Below are positions 16,986-26,533 of a DNA stretch of 64,000 nt, one piece after another. Under the pieces are notes generated by a model. That model was given only the letters and a program-made list of their open reading frames with translations. It was not told the origin of the DNA and did no database searches. This DNA comes from JBMNTP01 sp050945795. Its GTDB lineage: Bacteria > Bacillota > Clostridia > Christensenellales > MGBC116941. The stretch covers positions 1 through 64,000 of the forward strand of contig JBMNTP010000005.1 in assembly GCA_050945795.1 (NCBI GenBank). Reading direction: 5' to 3'. The translations under genes were made by a program, and so were the position numbers. Numbering within the stretch: the stretch's first letter is position 1; every line of letters starts with the position of its first letter.

Positions 16986-17744
16986 TTATATATAATGCCT
17001 GCGCCAATACGCCTTAACATCGGTGCTTATATTGACAAGGTCTTGCGTTAGCGGTTCTTGCGGCTCTCGCATAATATCTGTAGCCGTTCCCTCCTCTATT
17101 ATGCGCCCCTCACTCATAACCATAATTCTATCGCATATTTCACCCGCTAACGCTATATCGTGCGTCACCATAAGAAAGGCGGTATTTCTCCTCTTGGCTA
17201 TGCCTTTTATAACCGCCGCCACATCATCTTTAACTTCTCTATCCAGCATAGATGTAGGCTCGTCTAAAAGCAGCACCGCCGGATTCATTATAATCGCCCT
17301 CGCAATGCCCACCCTCTGCCTCTCTCCGCCGGACAGTTGTGCCGGCAGCCTGTTGGCATATTCATCATACGGCATATTAACAGCTTGAAGCGCCTTATAG
17401 ACCTCCGCCTCGCACTCGCTAAATCGCCTTTTTATGCCTAAAAACATAAGCGGCTCGGCCACCGCCTTCTCAACGGTTAAAGTAGGGCAAAGCGAGGCGT
17501 AAGGGTCTTGACCGACAAGCCCTATCGGCGCATGCTTATGCACGCTGCCGCTATCCGGCTTTACAAGGCCGAGTATTATGTTTAAAAGCGTAGTTTTGCC
17601 GCAGCCGCTTGTGCCTATAATGCCTAAAGACTGCCCTTCATGCAATTGCAGGCTTACGCCGTCAACAGCTTTAACAACGCTTAGCTTTTTCCCCTCCCGC
17701 TTTTTAAAGCTTTTGCTTACATCATAAACTCTAAGGCAGCTCAC
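16986..17744 (-). CDS. Peptide/nickel-type ABC transporter ATPase (DppF-like)
   Basis: ATP-hydrolysing subunit of the family 5 importer encoded by this operon. Walker A GTSGCGKTT near residue 44, signature LSGGERQRVGIARA near 136, Walker B VLLLDEPTS and the switch His in MVTHDIAL are all present. At 252 residues it lacks most of the C-terminal extension usual for Dpp/OppF proteins of about 320 residues. It is the last gene of the unit, and its ATG overlaps the stop of the other ATPase gene by 4 bases. Confidence 0.9.
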   Translation of the reverse strand: MSCLRVYDVSKSFKKREGKKLSVVKAVDGVSLQLHEGQSLGIIGTSGCGKTTLLNIILGLVKPDSGSVHKHAPIGLVGQDPYASLCPTLTVEKAVAEPLMFLGIKRRFSECEAEVYKALQAVNMPYDEYANRLPAQLSGGERQRVGIARAIIMNPAVLLLDEPTSMLDREVKDDVAAVIKGIAKRRNTAFLMVTHDIALAGEICDRIMVMSEGRIIEEGTATDIMREPQEPLTQDLVNISTDVKAYWRRHYI

Positions 17745-18421
17745 GGCATTTCCACCTTCCTATCCGCTAGCTTGTCGCCCAAAATAGCGTCGTGGCTTAT
17801 AAAAAGCATAGCCATGTTGCTTTTTTTCTTTATGCTAAGCAAAGTCCCAAGCACATCCGCCTGTATCTTTATATCAAGGCCGGTCGTAGCCTCATCCAAT
17901 ATAAGTATTTTAGGCGAATACACCATAGCTAACGCAATCGCGGCGCGCTGCTTCATGCCGCCGCTCATCTCATGGGCAAAGCACCCCAGCACTTTTTTAT
18001 CAAGATGCACCATATCCATAAGCATAAGCTCCCGCTCCCGCATTTCGCTTTTACTAATGCTCTTATCGCCAAGCAGCATCATCTCTCGCAGCGTGCGGCT
18101 TAGCGTATAAACGGGGTTAAATGCGTTCATAGACGACTGCGGCACCATGGCTATCTCGCGCCAGCGTATGCTCCGCATGTCCTTATCGCTTAGAGTAAGC
18201 AGATTTTCGCCTCTATAAAGCACCTCGCCGCTCGCCTCAGCCTCGTATTCATTTAGAAGGCCCATTATAGCCGCCGCCACAGTGCTTTTGCCGGAGCCGG
18301 AGCGGCCTCTTAGGCAGAGTATCTCGCCTTTGCCTAAAGTAAAGCTAAAGTTTGATACCGCCTCTTTTTCAGCGCCCAAGTAACGCACCGTCAGGTTTTT
18401 TATATCGAGCAGCTCTTTCAT
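17741..18421 (-). CDS. Peptide/nickel-type ABC transporter ATPase (DppD-like)
   Basis: Second ATPase of the importer. Walker A GRSGSGKST, a Q-loop VPQSSMNAFNP, signature MSGGMKQRAAIALA, Walker B ILILDEATTG and FISHD are intact. The ATG at 18421 is taken because GGGAGG stands 8 bases before it; this start lies 53 bases inside the 3' end of the upstream permease gene. At 226 residues it is shorter than usual DppD, like its partner, which suggests a compact version of the system. Confidence 0.9.
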   Translation of the reverse strand: MKELLDIKNLTVRYLGAEKEAVSNFSFTLGKGEILCLRGRSGSGKSTVAAAIMGLLNEYEAEASGEVLYRGENLLTLSDKDMRSIRWREIAMVPQSSMNAFNPVYTLSRTLREMMLLGDKSISKSEMRERELMLMDMVHLDKKVLGCFAHEMSGGMKQRAAIALAMVYSPKILILDEATTGLDIKIQADVLGTLLSIKKKSNMAMLFISHDAILGDKLADRKVEMP

Positions 18422-19238
18422 CGCGAACCTCCCCCCTAGCGTCAAGACGCCCTTCTATGGCGTAAGCAATCATCATAAGGCTCATGCTTACAATGCATAT
18501 ACATAATCCCGGCGGCACTATCCACCATACCCATGCGCCGGTAAGCAAAGCGTTTTTGGCCTGCGCGTAATAAATAATAGAGCCCCAGCTTTTAGCCGCC
18601 GGATTGCCTAGCCCCAAAAAGCTCATAGACGCCTCGGCGAGTATGCCGGATTTTACCCTCGTTATAGCACGATAAAATATAAGCGAAGCCAACTCCCTTA
18701 ATACATGCCGCGTTATAATATAAAAATCCGACGCGCCCATGCCCTTTATCATCTTTATATACCCGCTGCCCTTTATCTTCATAGTAGCCGCCCTGAGCAC
18801 CCGCGCCGTCCCCGGCCACGACATAAAACCAAGTATCACCGACATGCTCCACAGCCCTCCATCCATAAAAGCCGCGAGTATTATAACGGCGGGCAAAAAG
18901 GGTATGGTCAGAAAAAAGGCGGTAATCTTCATCAAAATCCTGTCCACCGCCCCGCCTACAAAGCCGGATACAACGCCTATTAAAACCGCCGCAGCCATAG
19001 ATATCGCCGCCGACAGCGCGCCTACTATAAGTGAATTGCGGGTGCCGTATATAAGCTCGCTCAATATGTCTTGGCCTATGTCATTTGTACCTAGCAAGTG
19101 CCTGCCGCTCGGCTTTTCAAACGGCTGCCCCGCCTGCTCATATGGCGAATAAGGCGCTATAAAGCCGGCAAAAACGGCGACAAGCACCAGCGCTATAAGT
19201 ATAACGGCGCCCGCCCATCCTAAAGCCTTACTCCTCAT
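18369..19238 (-). CDS. ABC transporter permease (DppC-like)
   Basis: Membrane subunit of the importer, about 289 residues with five to six membrane segments. An N-terminal segment is followed by the DppC hallmark HLLGTNDIGQDILSELIYG, and the EAA loop reads MIKGMGASDFYIITRHVL, ending with ILAEASMSFLGLG. Two adjacent ATG codons (19241 and 19238) follow GGAGG; the second has better spacing. The start overlaps the end of the DppB-like gene. Confidence 0.9.
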   Translation of the reverse strand: MRSKALGWAGAVILIALVLVAVFAGFIAPYSPYEQAGQPFEKPSGRHLLGTNDIGQDILSELIYGTRNSLIVGALSAAISMAAAVLIGVVSGFVGGAVDRILMKITAFFLTIPFLPAVIILAAFMDGGLWSMSVILGFMSWPGTARVLRAATMKIKGSGYIKMIKGMGASDFYIITRHVLRELASLIFYRAITRVKSGILAEASMSFLGLGNPAAKSWGSIIYYAQAKNALLTGAWVWWIVPPGLCICIVSMSLMMIAYAIEGRLDARGEVRDERAARYKKPDGALLGR

Positions 19239-20202
19239 CATGCACCTCCGCCGCCGGATCAAGACGCGCGTGTAAAATATCGGCGATAAAAAGGGCGAAT
19301 ATTGTAAGCGCGGAGGATATAAGAAATGTGTATTGTATAAGCGGGTAATCGCGAGCGGATACAGCGTCGCGCATCAATACGCCAAGCCCCGGGTATGAAA
19401 AAACCGTTTCAACAAGCACAGACCCGCTTAGCAGATAGCCTATGTCCATCATAACCATTGTAAAAACGGGTATAAGCGTATTTCGCATTATATACCTTAT
19501 ATTTATCTTAGCCGGCGGTATGCCTCTCGCCTTTGCCATAAGCACATAATCTTCATTAAGCGTTCTTAAAAAGCTGTATCTCGTCTGCGAGAAATACGGC
19601 ATAATCGATGTTATTATAAGCGCCGATACCGGCAGCACAAGATGCTTTAAAACATCGAATATATGCGCCGCTCCACTAAGGCTGCTCCACATTGAATACG
19701 CGCCGTAAGTCGGCAGCCATTTTAAATGCACCCCAAACACCGCCATAAGAAGTATAGCAATCCAAAAGGGCGGTATTGAGCTTATAAACGTGGCGCTCAT
19801 AACAAGCGGCAGATCCCTTTTCTTTTTTCTTCTAAGCGCGGATAGAGCGCCTAAAAAGCAGCCTATAACAACAGAAAAAACCATCGCAACGGATGAGAGC
19901 AGCAGCGTCCAGCCTATCGCCGGAGTTATAAGCTCGGTTATGGGCAGCCGTTTTGAAAAAGAAACGCCCCAATCGCCGGTGAACAGGTCGCGTAAATAAT
20001 ACCCGAACTGTACATGCAAGGGGTCGTTTAAATGGTATGCGTCAAGTATGCCCATCTTTTGCTCCGCCGTAAGTTCGGCGGCGCTTTCTCCGCTCAGCGT
20101 GCGTATAGGCGAGCCGGGCAGCAGCCGGGGAATGAAAAAATTGGCGACTATAACTATCAAAAGTATTATGAGGTAGTGTATAACCCGCTTTTTTATGTCC
20201 AT
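19228..20202 (-). CDS. ABC transporter permease (DppB-like)
   Basis: First permease of the importer, 324 residues, six membrane segments. Typical DppB features are the N-terminal IPRLLPGSP region, FGYYLRDLFTGDWGVSF near residue 66, the EAA loop LMAKARGIPPAKINIRYIMRN and the ending VFSYPGLGVLMRDAVSARDYPLIQ. GGGGAG precedes the ATG. It is followed by the DppC-like gene with a 14-base or shorter overlap. Confidence 0.92.
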   Translation of the reverse strand: MDIKKRVIHYLIILLIVIVANFFIPRLLPGSPIRTLSGESAAELTAEQKMGILDAYHLNDPLHVQFGYYLRDLFTGDWGVSFSKRLPITELITPAIGWTLLLSSVAMVFSVVIGCFLGALSALRRKKKRDLPLVMSATFISSIPPFWIAILLMAVFGVHLKWLPTYGAYSMWSSLSGAAHIFDVLKHLVLPVSALIITSIMPYFSQTRYSFLRTLNEDYVLMAKARGIPPAKINIRYIMRNTLIPVFTMVMMDIGYLLSGSVLVETVFSYPGLGVLMRDAVSARDYPLIQYTFLISSALTIFALFIADILHARLDPAAEVHDEE

Positions 20203-20230
20203 CTCCCCGCTTCACTTTATTTTAAAAACG

Positions 20231-21883
20231 CTATTCGCCTAAAAAAGTATATATGTTTATTACATTCGCGCCCTTGCCCGCTTTGAATCCCGAATATTGT
20301 CCGGTGTTGCAGGCTTGCAGACTATCGGCAAAACCGAGGCATATAAGACCAGGATCTTCGGCTATAATACCTTGTAGTTCTATTAGCACTTCTTTAAGCT
20401 CTTCTGCAGTTCTTATATTATTGTAAGCGCCGGCTATGCTGGCGTCAAACTCGGCGTTTTTATATCCGCATACATTCGATGTACCTATTGAATAATCGCT
20501 ACTGAAAAGGCCGGGTATAAAGTCGGGGTTTATACTTGAGCCCCATCCCCACATAGAAAAATCATAATCCCGCCCTTTTGACACCTCAAAATCCGGCCAC
20601 ACAAAAGCATCTACCGTATCCATCTCCATCGCCTTTACGGTAAGCTCTATACCCGCCTGTTTAAGCTGCGCCGATATAAGCTCTGCCGCACGTATACGAA
20701 CGGCGTTTGTTGAATATGCCAGTATCTCAAACGAGCACGGCTGCCCTTGCGGCGTAACCCTTATGCCGTCGCCTTCCCTGTTAAAGCCGGCCTCATCGAG
20801 TATGGCGTTTGCCTTCTCAATATTATACTCATACTCTAAACCCGCCTTTGAATATGGCATATCCGGCCTAATAACGCCTTTTGTACCGACGGTAGCGTAT
20901 TGCCCATACAAGGAGCGCATAATGCCGGAAACATCTATAGCATATGTAAGGGCGGCGCGGAATTCCTTTGAATCCATGGGCGCTCTGCCGTTGTTTATAT
21001 TCATTATCATAGGCGAATACCCGGGGCTGGCCAGCACCTCTATGCTATCGGTTTGCTCAAACACCTCAAGCATCTCAACATTAACGCTTGATGTAGAGGC
21101 GGCAAGCTCGCCTGATAAAATGCCCTGCTGCACAACGGTGGCGTCCTCTATTATGGGCATATTTATGTTTTTAACAGCGGGGTCGCCCTTAAAATAGCCT
21201 TCTACCGCCTGGAGCCTGTAATACTCGCCAATCTTATACTCGGATAGCTTGTACATGCCGCTGCCAATTGTATCTGTTACAAGCGAGCCGTCCTCCTCGC
21301 CCTCGTACTGCGCCTTTGATATTATGCGCATGGCGGCAAGTCCGCTTCTTAAAAAGTTTATATCGGAATCAATAAGATTTATCGTAATAGTGTCTCCGTC
21401 TATATCAATGCTTTCAATCTGGTCGCATACCTTTCTTTGGCTGGCGACATTCTGACCCGCCGGATATGTAAACGAAAATTTTATATCTTCGGCGGTAACC
21501 GGCGATCCGTTGTGGAATTTTTGCCCTTCTTCTAATGTGAAGGTATACGTTTTAAAGTCATTTAGAACTTTATAATCGTCCTTCACCATCCACGGCACCA
21601 CCTCATTTTCAAGGTTTGTCGTGAACAGAGTGTCATATATAAGCCTGTTTACAATAGTGCCGGTGCTGCTTACATATGTAAAGGGCGAAAGGCTGTTCTC
21701 ATCCTTTGTAATGGCGATTGTAAGCGTTTCTACCCCCGCCGCCGTTTCCTGGGCCGCGCTTGGGCTATCTACAGCCGGCGTTCCTGTTGGCGAAGCGTCA
21801 TTATTTGCTACCGGCGCGGTACACGCCGCCGATGTTATTATAAGCGTCAACGCCAAAAGCGCGGCTAGAATTTTCTTTAGCAT
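20231..21883 (-). CDS. ABC transporter substrate-binding lipoprotein, family 5
   Basis: Lipid-anchored binding protein of 550 residues that delivers ligand to the permeases. Signal peptide with lipobox TSAA-C gives Cys21, then a Ser/Thr/Pro-rich linker, then the SBP_bac_5 fold with YTFTLEEGQKFHNGSPVTAEDIKFSF near residue 130 and ALTYAIDVSGIMRSLYGQ in the middle. I choose 21883 as start for GGAGGG upstream and the proper signal peptide. The ligand is not known; peptides, nickel complexes or oligosaccharides are all transported by this family. Confidence 0.9.
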   Translation of the reverse strand: MLKKILAALLALTLIITSAACTAPVANNDASPTGTPAVDSPSAAQETAAGVETLTIAITKDENSLSPFTYVSSTGTIVNRLIYDTLFTTNLENEVVPWMVKDDYKVLNDFKTYTFTLEEGQKFHNGSPVTAEDIKFSFTYPAGQNVASQRKVCDQIESIDIDGDTITINLIDSDINFLRSGLAAMRIISKAQYEGEEDGSLVTDTIGSGMYKLSEYKIGEYYRLQAVEGYFKGDPAVKNINMPIIEDATVVQQGILSGELAASTSSVNVEMLEVFEQTDSIEVLASPGYSPMIMNINNGRAPMDSKEFRAALTYAIDVSGIMRSLYGQYATVGTKGVIRPDMPYSKAGLEYEYNIEKANAILDEAGFNREGDGIRVTPQGQPCSFEILAYSTNAVRIRAAELISAQLKQAGIELTVKAMEMDTVDAFVWPDFEVSKGRDYDFSMWGWGSSINPDFIPGLFSSDYSIGTSNVCGYKNAEFDASIAGAYNNIRTAEELKEVLIELQGIIAEDPGLICLGFADSLQACNTGQYSGFKAGKGANVINIYTFLGE

Positions 21884-21938
21884 ATGTCCCTCCAACAATT
21901 TATGTATCAATAACTAATTCCGGCAACTCGCAAACCCG

Positions 21939-22691
21939 CTATTCTATAAGGCCGGGCAATACAAAATAGCCCTCCCTGCGGTACGGCTCTGCGAACATGG
22001 CGGAGCAATGTCCGGTAGACGCCGGATACATATAAAAAGCCTTATCCATCTCTTTCTTATACCGCCTGCCACGCTCAAGATCTGTAGCGAGGCTCTCCCA
22101 TTCGGGAACCAGCATTCTGCGGCGCTCTAGCTGCTCTGGCGTTTCGCCTTCCCTTTTGCCAAAATACTCAAGCTGAGTATTAAGAGCGTCCATAGCCGCG
22201 CACTTTTTATCCCAATACTTGAAAATATCCACAACGCAGTTGGCATTCTCCGGCAGCATATAATATATAGCCGCGCCGCCCGACGGCTCAAACCCGCCGC
22301 ATTCTTCAATAGCGTATTCGCGGCCGGCTAAGGAGATAGCCTCAAGCACCAGCGTCATAAACGGCCGCCGTCCGGGATCAAGGTCGCTTATGCAATGCTC
22401 AGGGTCTTGCGTTATTATAATGTCCGGCCTGAATTTGCGTATAACGCTTATTACAGCCAGTTTTTCCTCATAAGAGGCGGTAATGCGGCCGTTATCCATA
22501 TTCAAAAACTCAAGGCTTACGCCAAGTATCTCAGCGGACACCTTCAAATCCTCTCGCATCTGCAGCCCCGCAAACGCTATAGCGGCATGAGATACTCCGC
22601 CTTCCTCGACGTTGCGGCACAGCGCTCCCCCGCATTCCACAACCTCCATGCTATAAGCGCCAAGCAGCAGCATTCTTTTACCTTCGCCCAT
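21939..22691 (-). CDS. PIG-L-like protein with degenerate metal motif
   Basis: Resembles GlcNAc deacetylases of the PIG-L/LmbE family in its overall pattern: a first strand followed by VVECGGAL, a middle LEFLNMDNGRI segment and IRKFRPDIIITQDPEHC. The zinc-binding AHPDD box, however, reads A-Y-S-M-E (residues 12-16), so the His and Asp ligands are gone; His99 in PEHC may be the only ligand left. It is the first gene of the ABC operon, ending 55 bases before the binding-protein start, so it may act on the imported compound or bind it. Start ATG follows AGGAGG. Confidence 0.72.
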   Translation of the reverse strand: MGEGKRMLLLGAYSMEVVECGGALCRNVEEGGVSHAAIAFAGLQMREDLKVSAEILGVSLEFLNMDNGRITASYEEKLAVISVIRKFRPDIIITQDPEHCISDLDPGRRPFMTLVLEAISLAGREYAIEECGGFEPSGGAAIYYMLPENANCVVDIFKYWDKKCAAMDALNTQLEYFGKREGETPEQLERRRMLVPEWESLATDLERGRRYKKEMDKAFYMYPASTGHCSAMFAEPYRREGYFVLPGLIE

Positions 22692-23045
22692 TTAAACCTC
22701 CTAGAAAGCACATAAAAATAAAGCCATCCGGCCCGGCTTTTCTTAGCCGCGCAAATGACTTCATGTCAAAATTCACATTATAGTTCAATTAAAAATCGCC
22801 TTCGCGGCATCCAAACTCCGTTTGGCTTATCAAGCGCCTTCTTGACGCCGGTACCCGCCGCATTACGCACAAAATTATATAACGCCGGCGTCGCGCTGTC
22901 AATGCCGTCCGTATTTTTGCCACCTGATAGCGTATCGACTAATGCTGGTTTTTATAGTAAAATAGTAATAACTCTTAAATAGAACTATAAGCAGATTTAC
23001 TAGTAAATACAAGCATTCACAAAAGGGTAAGGAAAGGATATTAAT
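22692..23045. other. Divergent intergenic region
   Basis: Separates the minus-strand PIG-L/ABC operon from pirin. I see no gene. A small hairpin, AAAGCC with GGCTTT at 22720-22740, lies in the minus-strand leader and leads into ATTTTTAT, so it could attenuate the ABC operon. On the plus strand the last 100 bases are AT-rich and probably hold the pirin promoter, but no clean pair of boxes stands out. Confidence 0.4.
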
Positions 23046-23912
23046 ATGGATACTATAAGAAAAGCAATTAAAACCGTTACCGGCTCTCGCCAAACCGACG
23101 GCGCCGGAGTAAATCTTACGAGAGTTCTAAGCCGCGGCACCGTAAAGGATTTCGACCCGTTTCTCATGCTTGACGCGTTCGACTCAACAAACCCCGACGA
23201 TTACACCCGCGGCTTTCCCTGGCATCCTCACCGCGGCATAGAAACTGTAACGTACCTTATAAGCGGCCGCATAGAACACGGCGACAGCCTCGGCAACAGC
23301 GGCGAAATACTCGACGGCTGCTGCCAGTGGATGACGGCGGGCGGCGGCATAATACATCAGGAAATGCCGACTGCCTCTCCCCGTATGCTGGGAGTACAGC
23401 TTTGGTTAAACCTGCCGTCCGGCGATAAAATGACATCGCCGCACTACCGCGATATACAAGCCGATATGGTGCCTGAAATAAAAGAGGACGGCGCTGTTGT
23501 GCGCGTTATATCCGGCGATTATAAAGGCGAAGCCGGAGCTATTGAATCCGATTATGTAAAAATGACGTTTTTAGACATAGCGCTTAACGCGGCGGCAGAG
23601 TGGACGCTTGATACAACGCCGGGCAACACGCTGTTTGTATATATAATAGAGGGCGACGCGTATTTTGAGGCGGAAGGCGGAAGGCAGAATTTTGACAGCC
23701 GCAGCGCCGTACTCTTTAGCGACGGTTCCTCCTTTTTCGCAAAAGCCGGAGATAGCGGCGCCAGGCTGCTGCTTTTTACGGCTCCTCCGTTGCGTGAGCC
23801 GGTGGCGTGGGGTGGGCCTATTGTAATGAATACACAAGAAGAACTCAGCCAGGCGTTTCGCGATATAGACGAAGGCAATTTTATATCTCACGACATAAAA
23901 GGTCTGGGATAA
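23046..23912 (+). CDS. Pirin family protein
   Basis: Bicupin of 288 residues. The N-terminal cupin shows LMLDAFDSTNPDDY and the metal ligands in FPWHPHRGIETVTYL near residue 58-72 and GGGIIHQEMP near residue 101-110, that is the His-His-His-Glu set of pirins; the C-terminal cupin starts near 175. Some pirins act as quercetinases or redox-linked regulators; no specific role can be read here. AAGGAAAGG precedes the ATG. It is a single gene between a divergent operon and a convergent terminator. Confidence 0.93.
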   Translation: MDTIRKAIKTVTGSRQTDGAGVNLTRVLSRGTVKDFDPFLMLDAFDSTNPDDYTRGFPWHPHRGIETVTYLISGRIEHGDSLGNSGEILDGCCQWMTAGGGIIHQEMPTASPRMLGVQLWLNLPSGDKMTSPHYRDIQADMVPEIKEDGAVVRVISGDYKGEAGAIESDYVKMTFLDIALNAAAEWTLDTTPGNTLFVYIIEGDAYFEAEGGRQNFDSRSAVLFSDGSSFFAKAGDSGARLLLFTAPPLREPVAWGGPIVMNTQEELSQAFRDIDEGNFISHDIKGLG

Positions 23913-24047
23913 AAAACGCCGCAATGCGCCGATATTCGCATTTGAAACATTAAGATCGCATATATGTTTTGGCTTTATAAGTATTATAAGTAAGCCAATA
24001 CGCCGATATTTTTTTGCCTGTAAAGCTTTCGGCGTATAACATAAGCA

Positions 24048-24084
24048 AAACAAAAAGATTCGGACAATCCGAATCTTTTTGTTT
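24048..24084. terminator. Bidirectional terminator between pirin and phoR
   Basis: Perfect 17-bp stem (24048-24064 with 24068-24084; core AAAAAGATTCGGA) and a three-base loop, with T-rich runs on both strands. A weaker hairpin TACGCCGA/TCGGCGTA lies just before at 23999-24036. Confidence 0.9.
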
Positions 24085-24122
24085 ATATTTAATAAAAAAT
24101 ATTTTCTTTAAAAAACGTCCGC

Positions 24123-25832
24123 CTACTTATCCTCTTCTGGAAACACCACTAAAAACTTCGTGCCCTTGCCCTGCCTGCTTTCAACGCTCACTTCGCCGCC
24201 ATACAGTCCGGCTATATGTTTTACTATGGACAGCCCAAGTCCCGTACCGCCCGTCTTTTTGGAGCGCCCCTTATCAACCCGGTAAAATCGCTCGAATATG
24301 CGGGGTATATCCTCTTTTGCTATTCCTATACCGGTATCCTCTACGGCAATGCTCGCCCTACCATCGCCCTTGCTTATTATTACAGATACAATTCCGCCCT
24401 CACGATTATACTTTACAGCGTTGTCAATAAGGTTTGTAAGCAGTTGCTTTATAATTGCCCTAGACGCCCGCACCTTGGCGCTGTGGCCGCTTACCGCCAG
24501 CGTTATGCCGCGTCGGCGCGCTTCTTTCTCCGCCGATTTAAGTGACGATTGCGCCACCTCCATCAAATCAACGCTTTCAAGCAGCCCGGGAACGGCGTTT
24601 TCCTCAAGCTGCGATATGCGCATAAGGTCGTTTATAAGATTGAGCAACCTGTCCGCCTCAAGCCTTATAAGCATTATATACCGCTCGCGCGTCTGCGCAT
24701 CTTGCACCATGCCTTCAGAGAGCAGCTCCGCAAAGCCTTTTATTGTAGTAAGCGGCGTTTTAAGCTCATGCGAAACATTCGCCGTAAACTCCCGCCTCAT
24801 ATTGTCCGATTCTATTATCAGCGTAACGTCGCTTAGAAACATTATAGCTCCGGGACTTTTTTGCACCGGACTTATAAAAATCCTAAGATACGCCCCCGTC
24901 ATTCTGTTCCTGTAATCGACAACAGACGCCTCTCCGCCTGATACCGCCTTTTTCGCCGCCGTTATAATGTCTTTATGGCGGGCTATATGCGTTATATCCT
25001 TGCCTATCAAATCGCCTTCAATCGATAAGAGCGTACGCGCGGCATCGTTGCTTAAAAGCACCTTGGCCTCACCGTCAAGCATTATAATGCCTTCTTGCAT
25101 ATAGCGGATAATATTATTTATTTTTTCCGTCTGCTGCTTAAGAGAGTTTACATATTCCTCAACTCGGGCCGCCATATCATTGAGCCCTTTTACCACCGGC
25201 TTAAGCTCATCATACGCCGGCTCGGGTATATTGCTAACCTCACCGCCCAACACCTGCGGCATAAGCCTTTTAAGACTCCAAAACGGCTTTAGCACTCTGC
25301 TTGTCACAAAGCTTGCCGCGGCGAGAGAGCCTATTATCGCTAATACCGCCGCCGTTATAGCCGCCTTTAAAGTGTCTATCAAAAACATGCGACTGTTGTC
25401 TAGCGGCATAGAAAAACGGGCTATTATTCCGCCGTCATACTGCTTTGTCATATATAGCATACGCTTGCCGGTAGTATTGCTGGTGCGGATTTCATCGCCA
25501 TATCCGTCCACAAGTGCCTCTTGCACTTCCTCACGATAAAGGTGGCTCGGCATTGTTCTGTAATCTACTTCCGAATCGCCCAGCACATTGCCTTCGCTGT
25601 CTATAATAGTAATCCTGACACCGTTTCCAAACGCCGCCGCCTTTTCCTTGGCTACATTATCATAATCCTCCGGCGCTATATCATACGACATAACTATATC
25701 TATCATGCCATTCATATACGAGCGCGCCTCACGCAAATAACGCTCTTCAACTGATAAGAGCGTTATAGCCGAGTAAATTATGAGCGCCGCCGTTATAAGC
25801 AGCATATTAAAAAGCAGCAGCCTTTTTTTCAT
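24123..25832 (-). CDS. phoR: Phosphate sensor histidine kinase PhoR
   Basis: Membrane kinase of 569 residues that controls the Pho response through the regulator upstream. Two membrane segments (about 5-25 and 155-178) enclose an external domain; HAMP (about 180-235), PAS (about 240-340), then HisKA with VSHELKTPLTTIKGFAE around residue 355 (phosphorylated His) and HATPase with NLIDNAVKYN, VEDTGIGIAKEDI and GGTGLGLSIVKH. It is the last gene of the pst-pho unit, 9 bases after phoP. Identity rests on domains plus the pst context. Confidence 0.92.
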   Translation of the reverse strand: MKKRLLLFNMLLITAALIIYSAITLLSVEERYLREARSYMNGMIDIVMSYDIAPEDYDNVAKEKAAAFGNGVRITIIDSEGNVLGDSEVDYRTMPSHLYREEVQEALVDGYGDEIRTSNTTGKRMLYMTKQYDGGIIARFSMPLDNSRMFLIDTLKAAITAAVLAIIGSLAAASFVTSRVLKPFWSLKRLMPQVLGGEVSNIPEPAYDELKPVVKGLNDMAARVEEYVNSLKQQTEKINNIIRYMQEGIIMLDGEAKVLLSNDAARTLLSIEGDLIGKDITHIARHKDIITAAKKAVSGGEASVVDYRNRMTGAYLRIFISPVQKSPGAIMFLSDVTLIIESDNMRREFTANVSHELKTPLTTIKGFAELLSEGMVQDAQTRERYIMLIRLEADRLLNLINDLMRISQLEENAVPGLLESVDLMEVAQSSLKSAEKEARRRGITLAVSGHSAKVRASRAIIKQLLTNLIDNAVKYNREGGIVSVIISKGDGRASIAVEDTGIGIAKEDIPRIFERFYRVDKGRSKKTGGTGLGLSIVKHIAGLYGGEVSVESRQGKGTKFLVVFPEEDK

Positions 25833-25841
25833 GCCTGTACC

Positions 25842-26528
25842 TCAGTCGCCAAGCTTGTATCCTATTCCTCTCACCGTCTGTATATATATCGGGCGCGACG
25901 GCTCGTCACCCAGCTTACGCCTCAGCGTTTTAACATGCATATCAACCGTTCGCGTCTCGCCTTCAAAATCGTATCCCCATACCTTTTCAAGCAACTGCTC
26001 ACGCGACAATACCCTGCCCCTGTTTTCAAGCAGACAGCGCAAAAGTTCGTATTCTTTAAGAGTGAGCTCAGTTTTTTCATTGCTGATTGTAACCTTACGG
26101 CTATCTGTATCAAGCGATAAATCCTTGTATTCAAGCGTAGTACCGGCTAAGCGGGAACCGCCTCTTCTTAATACAGCCTTAACCCTCGCTATAAGTTCCA
26201 TAACGCCAAACGGCTTTACTATATAATCGTCGGCGCCTATTTCAAATCCATGCACTTTATCTACTTCTGTGCCTTTTGCCGTTATGAATATAACCGGCAT
26301 ATCCCTCATTTTTTCATCTTGACGAACGCGCCGCAGTACATCATATCCACTAAGCCCCGGCAGCATTATATCAAGCAGCAGCAAATTCGGCTTAAGCTCT
26401 GCCGCCGCCTCAAAAAAAGCCTCTCCGCTTTCAAAGCCGCAAACCTTATACCCCGATGAATGCAAAGCGTAGCGCATAAGCTCTCGTATATTTTCGTCAT
26501 CCTCTACAATGCACACGCATTCATTCAT
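25842..26528 (-). CDS. phoP: Phosphate response regulator PhoP/PhoB (OmpR family)
   Basis: Response regulator of 228 residues: receiver domain with EDDENIRELM (acidic pocket), LLLDIMLPG (phosphorylated Asp near 52) and ITAKG/KPFG, then an OmpR winged helix ending VRGIGYKLG. Recognition helix region reads TVDMHVKTLRRKLGD. It should bind the Pho box in front of pstS. It sits 5 bases after phoU and 9 before phoR. Confidence 0.94.
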   Translation of the reverse strand: MNECVCIVEDDENIRELMRYALHSSGYKVCGFESGEAFFEAAAELKPNLLLLDIMLPGLSGYDVLRRVRQDEKMRDMPVIFITAKGTEVDKVHGFEIGADDYIVKPFGVMELIARVKAVLRRGGSRLAGTTLEYKDLSLDTDSRKVTISNEKTELTLKEYELLRCLLENRGRVLSREQLLEKVWGYDFEGETRTVDMHVKTLRRKLGDEPSRPIYIQTVRGIGYKLGD

Positions 26529-26533
26529 AACGC

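Noticed and set aside
16986..22691. Nickel importer function for the ABC operon
   Set aside because: Family 5 binding proteins transport many ligands, and no nickel enzyme or NikR site is visible; the hydrogenases here are iron-only.
24298..24915. A 205-codon open frame on the plus strand over phoR
   Set aside because: Antisense to the HisKA/HATPase region; composition rich in Ser and Ile as expected from the complement of this codon use.
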